From Campylobacter concisus (GTDB lineage Bacteria; Campylobacterota; Campylobacteria; Campylobacterales; Campylobacteraceae), in NCBI GenBank assembly GCA_018375265.1, contig JAHADO010000036.1:1-9159 (forward strand): DNA of 9,159 nt, written 5' to 3'. Made by a program: the position numbers and the translations under genes. Shown in pieces: positions 1 to 5,415 of the stretch. How positions within the stretch are numbered: position 1 is the stretch's first letter; every line of letters begins with the position of its first letter. Below the pieces are notes generated by a model that was given only the letters and a program-made list of their open reading frames with translations, was not told the origin of the DNA and did not search any database.

Positions 1-1085
1 TAAACAGATACGAAAAAGAGTTTAAATATGGCGATTATATCGATGAGGTCGCTAAGGCAAAGGATGGGCTATTTTTTGAAGAGGATGACAAAAACGCCAC
101 CGCACTTCACGCAAGATATAAAGATCTCATCGAAAAATATGCCGGCACAAATATCAGCCAAAAGGCATTAATTAGCGAGCTTGAGCTTGATCTAAAAGAG
201 CGTAAATTTGCCGATGCGCTAGCCTATCACAACCTCGCAAAAGATGAAAATTTAAGTAGAGCCATGGAGCTAGTAAATGAGGCTGCGCTTGAGCTAACAA
301 AAGAGTTTTTCATCAAAGATGACTGCACGGCGGTTGTAAATTTACTAGAAAACTACGATGTGAGCAAGGTCTCTTTGCCGCAGTTTAAACTCTTTAACTG
401 CTACTTTAGAACGGCACGCTACAACGATGCGCTAGAGCTTGCCAAGGCGCACTTGAAGGATGAAAATTTAGAAGATAGAGTCGAGTGGCTGGTAAATTTG
501 AGCAAAATTTTATATAAAAATAAAGACTACGAGCATGCGATCACTGCGGCAAATGACGCACTCTCGCTTGGCTCAGCAGTCGAGTACTCGGATCCTACGC
601 CATCGCTTTTTGATAGATTTTACTCGCTGCTTGCGCTAAAGCGCTTTACCGAGGCGGTCTCAACTATCAGCGCTATCGAGCAGCTAAGGGGGCAGGACTT
701 TAAGATCATCGAGGCCTACGCAGCTATAAGCGACTATGCGATGAAGAGCAACGACTATGCTATCGCTGCAACCTACGCTAAAAAGGCGCTTGAGCTGCAA
801 ACTAGGGCCAAGATAAATACCTTTTCACCAAAGCTAAATTTTGACTATTCGGAGGCTTCGTTAAAGACAGATAATCTTGACGAGGCGCTTGATGAAGCGA
901 AATTTATACTAAATATGAAGCTTGAGCCAGAGGACCGCTTGCATGCTCTAAATTTGGCAAGTGAAATTTACATCAGACAAAAGCAGTATAAGCTAGCTAA
1001 GCCTTATCTAAACGAATGCGTTGGCTCAAATTTCACAAGCGCTTACAAAGATGCCTGCAAAGCCAAACTTGAGATGATAAAGTAA
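1..1085 (+). CDS. TPR-like helical repeat protein, 3' part (possible PflA-type flagellar protein)
   Basis: This reading frame is open from the window edge (first complete codon at base 3) to a TAA at 1083-1085, so it is the C-terminal 360 residues of a longer protein. The ATG at 264 is internal: the codons upstream are clearly coding in the same frame and no ribosome binding site precedes it. The protein is a series of amphipathic helix pairs with TPR-like spacing, such as NKDYEHAITAANDALSLG, SNDYAIAATYAKKALEL and RQKQYKLAKPYLNEC. No membrane segment or catalytic motif is visible. TPR arrays normally act as protein-protein scaffolds. In Campylobacter, PflA is a long TPR-like protein of the periplasmic flagellar-motor scaffold, and this C-terminus could belong to it; I infer that from architecture only. 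Another TPR protein is equally compatible. Repeat-protein assignment is firm, the name is not. Confidence 0.8.
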   Translation, partial: NRYEKEFKYGDYIDEVAKAKDGLFFEEDDKNATALHARYKDLIEKYAGTNISQKALISELELDLKERKFADALAYHNLAKDENLSRAMELVNEAALELTKEFFIKDDCTAVVNLLENYDVSKVSLPQFKLFNCYFRTARYNDALELAKAHLKDENLEDRVEWLVNLSKILYKNKDYEHAITAANDALSLGSAVEYSDPTPSLFDRFYSLLALKRFTEAVSTISAIEQLRGQDFKIIEAYAAISDYAMKSNDYAIAATYAKKALELQTRAKINTFSPKLNFDYSEASLKTDNLDEALDEAKFILNMKLEPEDRLHALNLASEIYIRQKQYKLAKPYLNECVGSNFTSAYKDACKAKLEMIK

Positions 1086-1133
1086 AATTTAGTGCTAAGT
1101 TTAAATGACCTTGAAAAAGAGTATCTAGAGCTT

Positions 1134-1150
1134 AAAAATATTTTATTTTT
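1134..1150 (+). terminator. Weak AT-only hairpin, possible terminator
   Basis: AAAAATA (1134-1140), loop TTT and TATTTTT (1144-1150) form a perfect 7-bp stem followed by CTTTT. It lies about 50 nt past the stop of the TPR gene. There is no G-C pair in the stem, so it would be weak; it is the only terminator-like structure I see after that gene. Confidence 0.25.
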
Positions 1151-1180
1151 CTTTTAGCAAAAATTGTTATTCCTGCAATT

Positions 1181-1201
1181 TGTTATGATCGTAAGTACGA
1201 T
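1181..1201 (+). promoter_or_regulatory. Candidate extended -10 promoter with a 14-bp palindrome at the start point
   Basis: TGTTATGAT (1181-1189) fits an extended -10 (TGn then TATGAT). TTGTTA at 1164-1169 is only 14 nt upstream of the hexamer, too short for a normal -35. The perfect inverted repeat ATCGTAAGTACGAT (1188-1201) overlaps the end of the -10 and the expected start site near 1196, where an operator could act. It lies about 30 nt before the micro-ORF at 1230 and could drive that ORF and the membrane protein at 1349. The regulator is not known. Confidence 0.4.
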
Positions 1202-1229
1202 TTTAAGAATATTTTTTTAGGAGAAGATT

Positions 1230-1280
1230 ATGGATAGCGGCGCAACGAAAAGTAGCGAGAATTTAGAAACGATAGCCTAA
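1230..1280 (+). CDS. Micro-ORF of 16 residues with a strong ribosome binding site
   Basis: ATG at 1230 is preceded by AGGAGA (1219-1224) at good spacing and a run of seven T, which is the best ribosome binding site in this region. It encodes MDSGATKSSENLETIA and stops at TAA 1278-1280. The peptide is hydrophilic and I do not recognise it. It is followed directly by a chain of even shorter frames (1281, 1289, 1309, 1335) leading to the membrane protein at 1349. It could be a leader peptide, a small protein, or the 5' end of a gene broken by frameshifts. Confidence 0.35.
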   Translation: MDSGATKSSENLETIA

Positions 1281-1348
1281 GTGGCGGTATGAAAAAAGGA
1301 TATGTAGTATGAACGTTTTTTTAAATTTATGGTCATGAAAGGATAGGG

Positions 1349-1615
1349 ATGATAACACTGACATGGTTAACAAAATTTTGGTTTCTTTTATTGATAGCAG
1401 GTGTTATACTTTTGAACTCAGTTTATCTAAAAGGAAACTATTTAAAACATTTTTTTGATTTTGGAGAATTAAAAAGAATTGCTCAAAAGATAAAAGATGA
1501 ATCTAATTATTTGGGGAAATCTGTTTATTGCTTTTTTGGTGCAATCGCATTATTTGCCTATGTATGTATTTATTTGGGATTGGTGGGTTTAACCCTAATG
1601 ATTATTATTAAATAA
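1349..1615 (+). CDS. Small two-helix membrane protein, unknown function
   Basis: This 88-residue protein starts at ATG 1349 with AAAGGA (1338-1343) placed 5 nt upstream, which supports the start. Hydrophobic segments at about residues 7-26 (WFLLLIAGVILLNSVYL) and 59-87 (VYCFFGAIALFAYVCIYLG onward) flank a charged middle with several Lys residues (KRIAQKIKDESN), so it should be an inner-membrane hairpin with both ends on the same side. There is no enzymatic motif and I do not recognise the family. Its codon choice (GGT, TTG, ATT) is more AT-rich than that of the neighbouring housekeeping genes, which is compatible with accessory origin. It sits alone between the TPR gene and the tRNA cluster, preceded by overlapping micro-ORFs. 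A phage or toxin-like small membrane protein is possible but unsupported. Confidence 0.65.
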   Translation: MITLTWLTKFWFLLLIAGVILLNSVYLKGNYLKHFFDFGELKRIAQKIKDESNYLGKSVYCFFGAIALFAYVCIYLGLVGLTLMIIIK

Positions 1616-1625
1616 TGAGATAGAA

Positions 1626-1700
1626 ATGAGTGATCAAAACAGAGCCGAAAAGATAGAAAAAGCTAGAAAAACAGCTGTAAGATTTTTAGGCAGGGATTAA
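1626..1700 (+). CDS. Micro-ORF of 24 residues, possible gene remnant
   Basis: The frame encodes a short, Lys/Arg/Glu-rich, probably helical peptide that ends in RFLGRD. It starts 11 nt after the stop of the membrane protein gene and could be translated with it. The upstream GAGATAG is only a weak ribosome binding site. The peptide is more protein-like than random AT-rich sequence here, but it may only be the start of a deleted gene. Confidence 0.25.
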   Translation: MSDQNRAEKIEKARKTAVRFLGRD

Positions 1701-1883
1701 ATTTGCCACTAAGCGGATTAGGTGCTTGATTGTGTTTTGCTTGTTGGATCATAAAGTAAAAATGGTTTAAATTTATAAGAAATTTTGGCTTTAAATTGAC
1801 AAGATTTAAAAATAAAATTTTATATTTTTGCTTAGAGATAGCGGACAAAATAGCTTTAATTTGATTTAAAATTTAATTTTTTC

Positions 1884-1912
1884 TTGACATATAATAATGT
1901 TTTTTGTATAAT
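1884..1912 (+). promoter_or_regulatory. Consensus sigma70 promoter of the tRNA cluster
   Basis: TTGACA (1884-1889) and TATAAT (1907-1912) are both perfect consensus hexamers with the ideal 17-nt spacer, and a run of T precedes the -10 as is common in Campylobacter. Transcription would start near 1919, about 18 nt before the first tRNA. A full -35 match is rare in this genus, where -35 elements are usually not conserved, and fits a strong stable-RNA promoter. Confidence 0.9.
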
Positions 1913-1936
1913 CTCAATTCTTTTTTAAATAATCAT

Positions 1937-2012
1937 GTCTTGCTAGCTCAGTCGGTAGAGCATCTCACTTTTAATGAGGGGGCCGTTGGTTCGAATCCAA
2001 CGCAGGACACCA
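1937..2012 (+). tRNA. tRNA-Lys (TTT)
   Basis: A complete cloverleaf with encoded CCA, 76 nt. Acceptor GTCTTGC pairs with GCAGGAC (one G-U), discriminator is A. The anticodon arm is TCTCA-CTTTTAA-TGAGG, giving TTT for lysine. The T arm is GTTGG-TTCGAAT-CCAAC. It is the first gene of a four-tRNA transcript; 14 nt separate it from tRNA-Glu. Confidence 0.97.
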
Positions 2013-2026
2013 TTTTTTGGGTTTAT

Positions 2027-2102
2027 GACCCTTTCGTCTAGTGGCTCAGGACTCTACTTTCTCTGTGTAGAAACAGAGGTTCAAATCCTCTAAGGGTCGC
2101 CA
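2027..2102 (+). tRNA. tRNA-Glu, anticodon best read as CTC, atypical anticodon arm
   Basis: A 76-nt gene with encoded CCA. Acceptor GACCCTT pairs perfectly with AAGGGTC, discriminator is G. The start CCTTTCGTCTAGTGGCTCAGGAC is the typical tRNA-Glu 5' half. By alignment with standard tRNA-Glu geometry the anticodon stem is CTACT/TGTAG (2054-2058 and 2066-2070) and the loop is TTCTCTG, giving CTC at 2061-2063. The innermost pair is a T-T mismatch and position 37 is T where a purine is normal. The T arm AGAGG-TTCAAAT-CCTCT is sound. The expected isoacceptor would be TTC, so either this is a second tRNA-Glu or its anticodon arm has changed. Confidence 0.85.
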
Positions 2103-2118
2103 GATATTTTAAATTTTA

Positions 2119-2194
2119 GGTCGCTTAGCTCAGTTGGTAGAGCGCCACCCTTACAAGGTGGATGTCATAAGTTCGAGTCTTATAGCGACCACCA
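2119..2194 (+). tRNA. tRNA-Val (TAC)
   Basis: A 76-nt gene with encoded CCA. Acceptor GGTCGCT pairs with AGCGACC, discriminator A. The anticodon arm CCACC-CTTACAA-GGTGG gives TAC, and the T arm is ATAAG-TTCGAGT-CTTAT. It lies 16 nt after tRNA-Glu. Confidence 0.97.
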
Positions 2195-2206
2195 TTACTT
2201 TTAGGT

Positions 2207-2283
2207 GCAGCGGTAGTTCAGTTGGTTAGAATGCCGCCCTGTCACGGCGGAGGTCGCGGGTTCGAGCCCCGTCCGCTGCGCCA
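2207..2283 (+). tRNA. tRNA-Asp (GTC)
   Basis: A 77-nt gene with encoded CCA. Acceptor GCAGCGG pairs with CCGCTGC, discriminator G. The anticodon arm CCGCC-CTGTCAC-GGCGG gives GTC. It ends the cluster, 12 nt after tRNA-Val. No integrase gene and no second copy of its 3' end are visible, so there is no sign of use as an attachment site within this window. Confidence 0.97.
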
Positions 2284-2401
2284 TCTACTTTTAAATTTTT
2301 CATTTTTTTATTTTTGTCTTTATTTTTTTAAATTTAATGCAAAATTTTTATAAAATATTTTGTTAAATAATATGTAAAATAATACATAAAATATTGTCTT
2401 T

Positions 2402-2457
2402 AGAAAAATTTAAAAAATATTTTTCTCTATTAAAAATTTTTAGCTTTTATAGCTAAA
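2402..2457 (+). repeat. Two adjacent AT-rich hairpins
   Basis: AGAAAAAT (2402-2409) pairs with ATTTTTCT (2419-2426) over a 9-nt loop, and TTTAGCT (2439-2445) pairs with AGCTAAA (2451-2457) over TTTAT. They lie about 120-175 nt past tRNA-Asp and may be weak terminators or folds of the long leader; neither is followed by a long U run. Confidence 0.35.
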
Positions 2458-2673
2458 GCAACGATGACAACATAAATTTCACTCGATTTTCTAAACAAAG
2501 AATATTTAAATTTTAAAACCAAATTTAATATAAAATTTCAATTATCTTTATAGTGCTATCAATAAGCTAAAATAACAATTTATTGTTGCCTAAAGTTTAA
2601 GGCATATTTTAAAATTTAAAGTCAAAATTTGTTTTATCGCGCAAACATACATTTAAATTTTATGCTTTTGTGA

Positions 2674-2685
2674 GATAAATTTATC
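2674..2685. promoter_or_regulatory. 12-bp palindrome, possible operator (Fur-like)
   Basis: GATAAATTTATC is a perfect palindrome 152 nt before the ribB start. It resembles the GATAAT/ATTATC half-sites of Campylobacter Fur boxes but has a shortened centre. ribBA of Helicobacter pylori has been reported as iron/Fur-linked, which makes this site worth noting. AT-rich palindromes also arise by chance in such DNA. Confidence 0.25.
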
Positions 2686-2806
2686 CTGCCAAATGGCTAA
2701 TATCAACCTTAAAAGCTTAAATTTTGGTGTAAATTCTTTTTTTCTCAAAAGTGATTACAGGCAAAGAAAAAATATTATTTTTATCTTTTGATTATCAAAA
2801 TATCAA

Positions 2807-2832
2807 TATAATCGTAAAAATTTATAAAAGGA
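2807..2832 (+). promoter_or_regulatory. Candidate ribB -10 element and ribosome binding site
   Basis: TATAAT at 2807-2812 is a perfect -10 with no clear -35, as is common in Campylobacter; transcription would begin near 2819, leaving a leader of about 20 nt. AAAAGGA (2826-2832) is 5 nt before ATG 2838 and fixes that codon as the ribB start over the in-frame GTG at 2751, which lies upstream of this promoter and has no comparable site. Confidence 0.6.
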
Positions 2833-2837
2833 CAATT

Positions 2838-3851
2838 ATGGCAATTGAAAATGTATTAAGAGCGATTGAAGATATAAAAAATGGAAAAATGGTCGTCATG
2901 GTCGATGACGAGGACCGCGAAAACGAGGGCGATCTAGTCTTTTCAGCAGCTAGTAGTGACATGCAAAAGGTAAATTTTGCCATCACTCATGCAAAGGGCG
3001 TGCTCTGTCTTGCGATGGACGAGGCAAACGCCAAAAGGCTTGACTTGCCGCTAATGGTAGCCAAAAACACATCGAGCCACGAGACAGCTTTTACGGTTAC
3101 GATCGACGCAAAAGACGCAACAACGGGCGTGAGCGCATACGAGCGCGATATGACGATCAGGCTTGCAGCTGATGCTAGCTCAAAGCCTGAAGACTTTGTG
3201 CGTCCAGGACACATCTTCCCGCTCATCGCCAAAAATGGCGGTGTACTAGTTCGCACAGGCCACACCGAGGGCTCGGTCGATCTTTGCAAGCTCGCTGGCG
3301 TTGCTCCGATGGCTTCGATATGTGAGATCGTAAAAGAAGATGGCACCATGGCAAGACGTGATTATTTAGAGGAGTTTTGCAAAAAATTTGGGCTAAATAT
3401 GATCAGCGTTTCTGACTTGGTTGAGTATAGGCTAAGTCATGAAAGCCTCATAAGAGTTGGCGAAAAAAGTGACGTGATGATCGCAGACTGTGCTGCAGCA
3501 AGATACGATATCACCGATCACAAAGGCAAAATCCACTCAGCTTATATTTTTGGCGAGCCAAAGAGCAAGACAAATGTCAAATTTCAAAAGATCCTAGCCG
3601 ATCACGAGCTTTTGAGCAGTCCAAAATACGATGAGCTTTTAAAAACTATCAAATTTCTAAGTCAAAATGGTGGAATTTTGATCTTTTTAGATAGTGACAA
3701 CTCAAACACAAGTAAAGACTACGGCATCGGAGCGCAAATTTTAAATCACTTTGGCGTAAAAGATATCGAGCTTCTAAGCTCAAATAAAAATAAGGAATTT
3801 GTAAGCTTAGCTGGTTTTGGGCTAAATATAGTTGGCTACAAGGAAATTTAA
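2838..3851 (+). CDS. ribB: 3,4-dihydroxy-2-butanone 4-phosphate synthase with degenerate GTP cyclohydrolase II-like C-terminus
   Basis: This cytosolic enzyme converts ribulose 5-phosphate to 3,4-dihydroxy-2-butanone 4-phosphate and formate, supplying the four-carbon unit of riboflavin. The protein has 337 residues from ATG 2838. Residues 1-200 are a complete RibB domain: [10 protein letters not shown] (23-32, acidic metal/substrate loop), RPGHIFPL (122-129), [14 protein letters not shown] (141-154), CEI (162-164) and MARRDYL (171-177). Residues 205-337 follow the GTP cyclohydrolase II fold and keep its late motif DYGIGAQIL (294-302), but the zinc-binding cysteine cluster and the RQEGRGIG-type catalytic loop are missing, so this half should be inactive. 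This RibBX-like layout of about 340 residues is usual in Campylobacter and Helicobacter, where a separate RibA supplies cyclohydrolase activity. The gene stands alone apart from hsdM, which begins 10 nt downstream. Confidence 0.95.
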   Translation: MAIENVLRAIEDIKNGKMVVMVDDEDRENEGDLVFSAASSDMQKVNFAITHAKGVLCLAMDEANAKRLDLPLMVAKNTSSHETAFTVTIDAKDATTGVSAYERDMTIRLAADASSKPEDFVRPGHIFPLIAKNGGVLVRTGHTEGSVDLCKLAGVAPMASICEIVKEDGTMARRDYLEEFCKKFGLNMISVSDLVEYRLSHESLIRVGEKSDVMIADCAAARYDITDHKGKIHSAYIFGEPKSKTNVKFQKILADHELLSSPKYDELLKTIKFLSQNGGILIFLDSDNSNTSKDYGIGAQILNHFGVKDIELLSSNKNKEFVSLAGFGLNIVGYKEI

Positions 3852-3861
3852 AGGAGATAAA
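3849..3861 (+). promoter_or_regulatory. hsdM ribosome binding site overlapping the ribB stop codon
   Basis: TAAAGGAG (3849-3856) contains the ribB stop and a strong AAGGAG site, 5 nt before ATG 3862. This fixes the hsdM start over the in-frame TTG at 3832, which lies inside ribB. The layout permits translational coupling with ribB. Confidence 0.8.
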
Positions 3862-5415
3862 ATGAGCGAAGAGGCACAACGCAAAGCCTTACAAAATCAA
3901 ATTTGGAGCATCGCAAATGAAGTAAGGGGTGCTGTTGATGGCTGGGACTTTAAGCAGTATGTCCTCGGAACTTTGTTTTATAGATTTATCAGCGAAAATT
4001 TTACCGACTACATAGAGGCTGGAGATGAGAGCATCGACTACGCTAGCATGGGCGATGATGAGATACATGACGAGCAAAAAAAGGTCATCATAGAAGAAAA
4101 GGGCTACTTCATCTATCCTAGTCAGCTTTTTAAAAATGTCGTAAAAAATGCCTCAAATAATGAAAATTTAAATACCGACCTAGATCAAATTTTTAAAAGT
4201 ATCGAAGGCTCAGCCGCTGGATTTGAGTCAGAGCAAGACATCAAAGGGCTTTTTGCTGACTTTGATACGACTAGCAACAGACTTGGCAATAGCGTCTCAG
4301 ATAAAAACAGAAGGCTTGCTGCTGTTTTAAACGGAGTTGCTGGGCTTGATTTTGGTGACTTTAAAGATAACCACATCGATCTTTTTGGCGATGCTTATGA
4401 GTTTCTCATCTCAAACTACGCTGCAAATGCCGGCAAATCAGGCGGTGAGTTTTTCACTCCGCAAAATGTCTCAAAGCTCATCTCTGAGCTAGCCATGCAC
4501 GGACAAGAAAGTGTAAATAAAATTTACGATCCAGCTTGTGGCTCTGGTTCGCTACTTTTGCAAGCTAAAAAGAGATTTGACAAGCATGAGGTAGAGCAGG
4601 GCTTTTTTGGACAAGAGATCAATCACACGACATTTAACCTTGCTCGCATGAATATGTTTTTACACAACATAAACTACTCTAAATTTCACATCGAGCTTGG
4701 CGATACGCTTTTAGACCCAAAGCTTCAGGATGATAAGCCATTTGACGCCATCGTCTCAAACCCTCCTTACTCTATAAACTGGATCGGCAGCGATGATCCC
4801 ACGCTTATAAATGATGCTAGATTTGCCCCAGCTGGCGTGCTAGCACCTAAAAGCAAGGCAGACTTTGCCTTTATCATGCATGCCCTTAGCTATCTTTCAG
4901 CCAAGGGGCGAGCCGCTATCGTTAGCTTTCCTGGCATTTTTTATAGAGGCGGTGCAGAAAAGAAGATACGTGAGTATCTTGTAAAAGAAAATTTCGTCGA
5001 AACCATCATCGCCCTAGCGCCAAATCTCTTCTACGGCACATCGATCGCTGTAAATATCCTTGTGCTCTCAAAGCACAAAAGTGAAAACAAAACGCAGTTT
5101 ATAGACGCTAGTGAGTTTTTTGAGAAAAGAACGAATAATAACGTTTTAACAAATGAGCAGATTAAAAAGATAGTAGAAATTTTTGCTAGCAAAGAAGAGA
5201 TCGCTCACGTGGCTACATCGGTGGATAATGACACTATCGCCCAAAATGACTACAACCTAGCAGTTAGCTCCTATGTCGAGCCAAAAGATACACGCGAAAA
5301 GATAGATATAAATGAGCTAAATTTACAGATAAAAGAGACCGTGGCTAAGATATCAAATTTACGCTCGCAGATAGATGATATCATCGCGCAGATAGAGCTG
5401 GACGGCGAGAGATGA
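3862..5415 (+). CDS. hsdM: Type I restriction-modification methyltransferase subunit HsdM
   Basis: HsdM transfers a methyl group from S-adenosylmethionine to adenine N6 within a split target site, working as M2S1 with HsdS. The 517-residue length matches EcoR124I HsdM (about 520). Residues 1-150 form the helical N-terminal domain ([21 protein letters not shown]). The Rossmann-like methyltransferase domain carries GGEFFTP (194-200), the SAM-binding motif DPACGSGSL (223-231) and the catalytic NPPY (300-303) of gamma-class N6-adenine methylases. Residues 460-475 ([15 protein letters not shown]) are typical of the EcoR124I-like branch, and 484-515 look like a coiled coil that contacts HsdS. All motifs are intact. 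It begins 10 nt after ribB with no room for its own promoter, and its stop overlaps the hsdS start (ATGA), so hsdM and hsdS should be made together. Confidence 0.97.
   Translation: MSEEAQRKALQNQIWSIANEVRGAVDGWDFKQYVLGTLFYRFISENFTDYIEAGDESIDYASMGDDEIHDEQKKVIIEEKGYFIYPSQLFKNVVKNASNNENLNTDLDQIFKSIEGSAAGFESEQDIKGLFADFDTTSNRLGNSVSDKNRRLAAVLNGVAGLDFGDFKDNHIDLFGDAYEFLISNYAANAGKSGGEFFTPQNVSKLISELAMHGQESVNKIYDPACGSGSLLLQAKKRFDKHEVEQGFFGQEINHTTFNLARMNMFLHNINYSKFHIELGDTLLDPKLQDDKPFDAIVSNPPYSINWIGSDDPTLINDARFAPAGVLAPKSKADFAFIMHALSYLSAKGRAAIVSFPGIFYRGGAEKKIREYLVKENFVETIIALAPNLFYGTSIAVNILVLSKHKSENKTQFIDASEFFEKRTNNNVLTNEQIKKIVEIFASKEEIAHVATSVDNDTIAQNDYNLAVSSYVEPKDTREKIDINELNLQIKETVAKISNLRSQIDDIIAQIELDGER

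Larger units (their letters stand above)
1086..1229 (+). other. Intergenic stretch with a possible decayed start of a gene
   Basis: No intact gene is visible. Just after the TPR gene, a GTG at 1092 opens a 21-codon frame ending in TAG at 1155-1157. Its first residues read LSLNDLEKEYLELKN, which looks like genuine coding sequence, before it runs into a T-rich stop region. It may be the remnant of a former downstream gene. The rest is AT-rich and carries a weak AT hairpin and a candidate promoter. Confidence 0.4.
1616..1936 (+). other. AT-rich gap with one micro-ORF and the tRNA promoter
   Basis: No convincing gene is present. An ATG at 1626 opens 24 codons to TAA 1698-1700; the peptide begins MSDQNRAEKIEKARKTAV and is highly charged, looking like the first helix of a protein whose remainder is gone. 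Its ribosome binding site is weak. The rest, from about 1700, is AT-rich without codon structure until the promoter at 1884-1912. Confidence 0.5.
2284..2837 (+). other. 554-nt AT-rich region without genes before ribB
   Basis: I find no credible gene on either strand. T-rich runs follow the tRNA cluster (2290-2330) but there is no GC-rich terminator hairpin. The stretch holds AT hairpins at 2402-2426, 2439-2457 and 2574-2587 and a 12-bp palindrome at 2674-2685. The conserved GC-rich core of an FMN riboswitch, often found before riboflavin genes, is not present. Confidence 0.7.

Noticed and set aside
1663..1848. 61-codon frame on the minus strand
   Set aside because: It starts with TTG, has no ribosome binding site, lies in AT-rich non-coding DNA and encodes a low-complexity Phe/Leu/Asn-rich string.
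1937..2283. tRNA cluster as a phage or island attachment site
   Set aside because: No integrase, no repeated tRNA 3' end and no other phage gene is visible in the window.
2751..2837. N-terminal extension of RibB from the GTG at 2751
   Set aside because: The extra residues do not match the RibB family start, the -10 element lies inside this stretch, and ATG 2838 has a proper ribosome binding site and begins with the family N-terminus.
2284..2837. FMN riboswitch before ribB
   Set aside because: The conserved GC-rich RFN core is absent from this very AT-rich stretch.
2987..3349. 120-codon frame on the minus strand inside ribB
   Set aside because: It is a shadow of the well-supported ribB coding sequence; the Ser/Ala-rich product has no features of its own.
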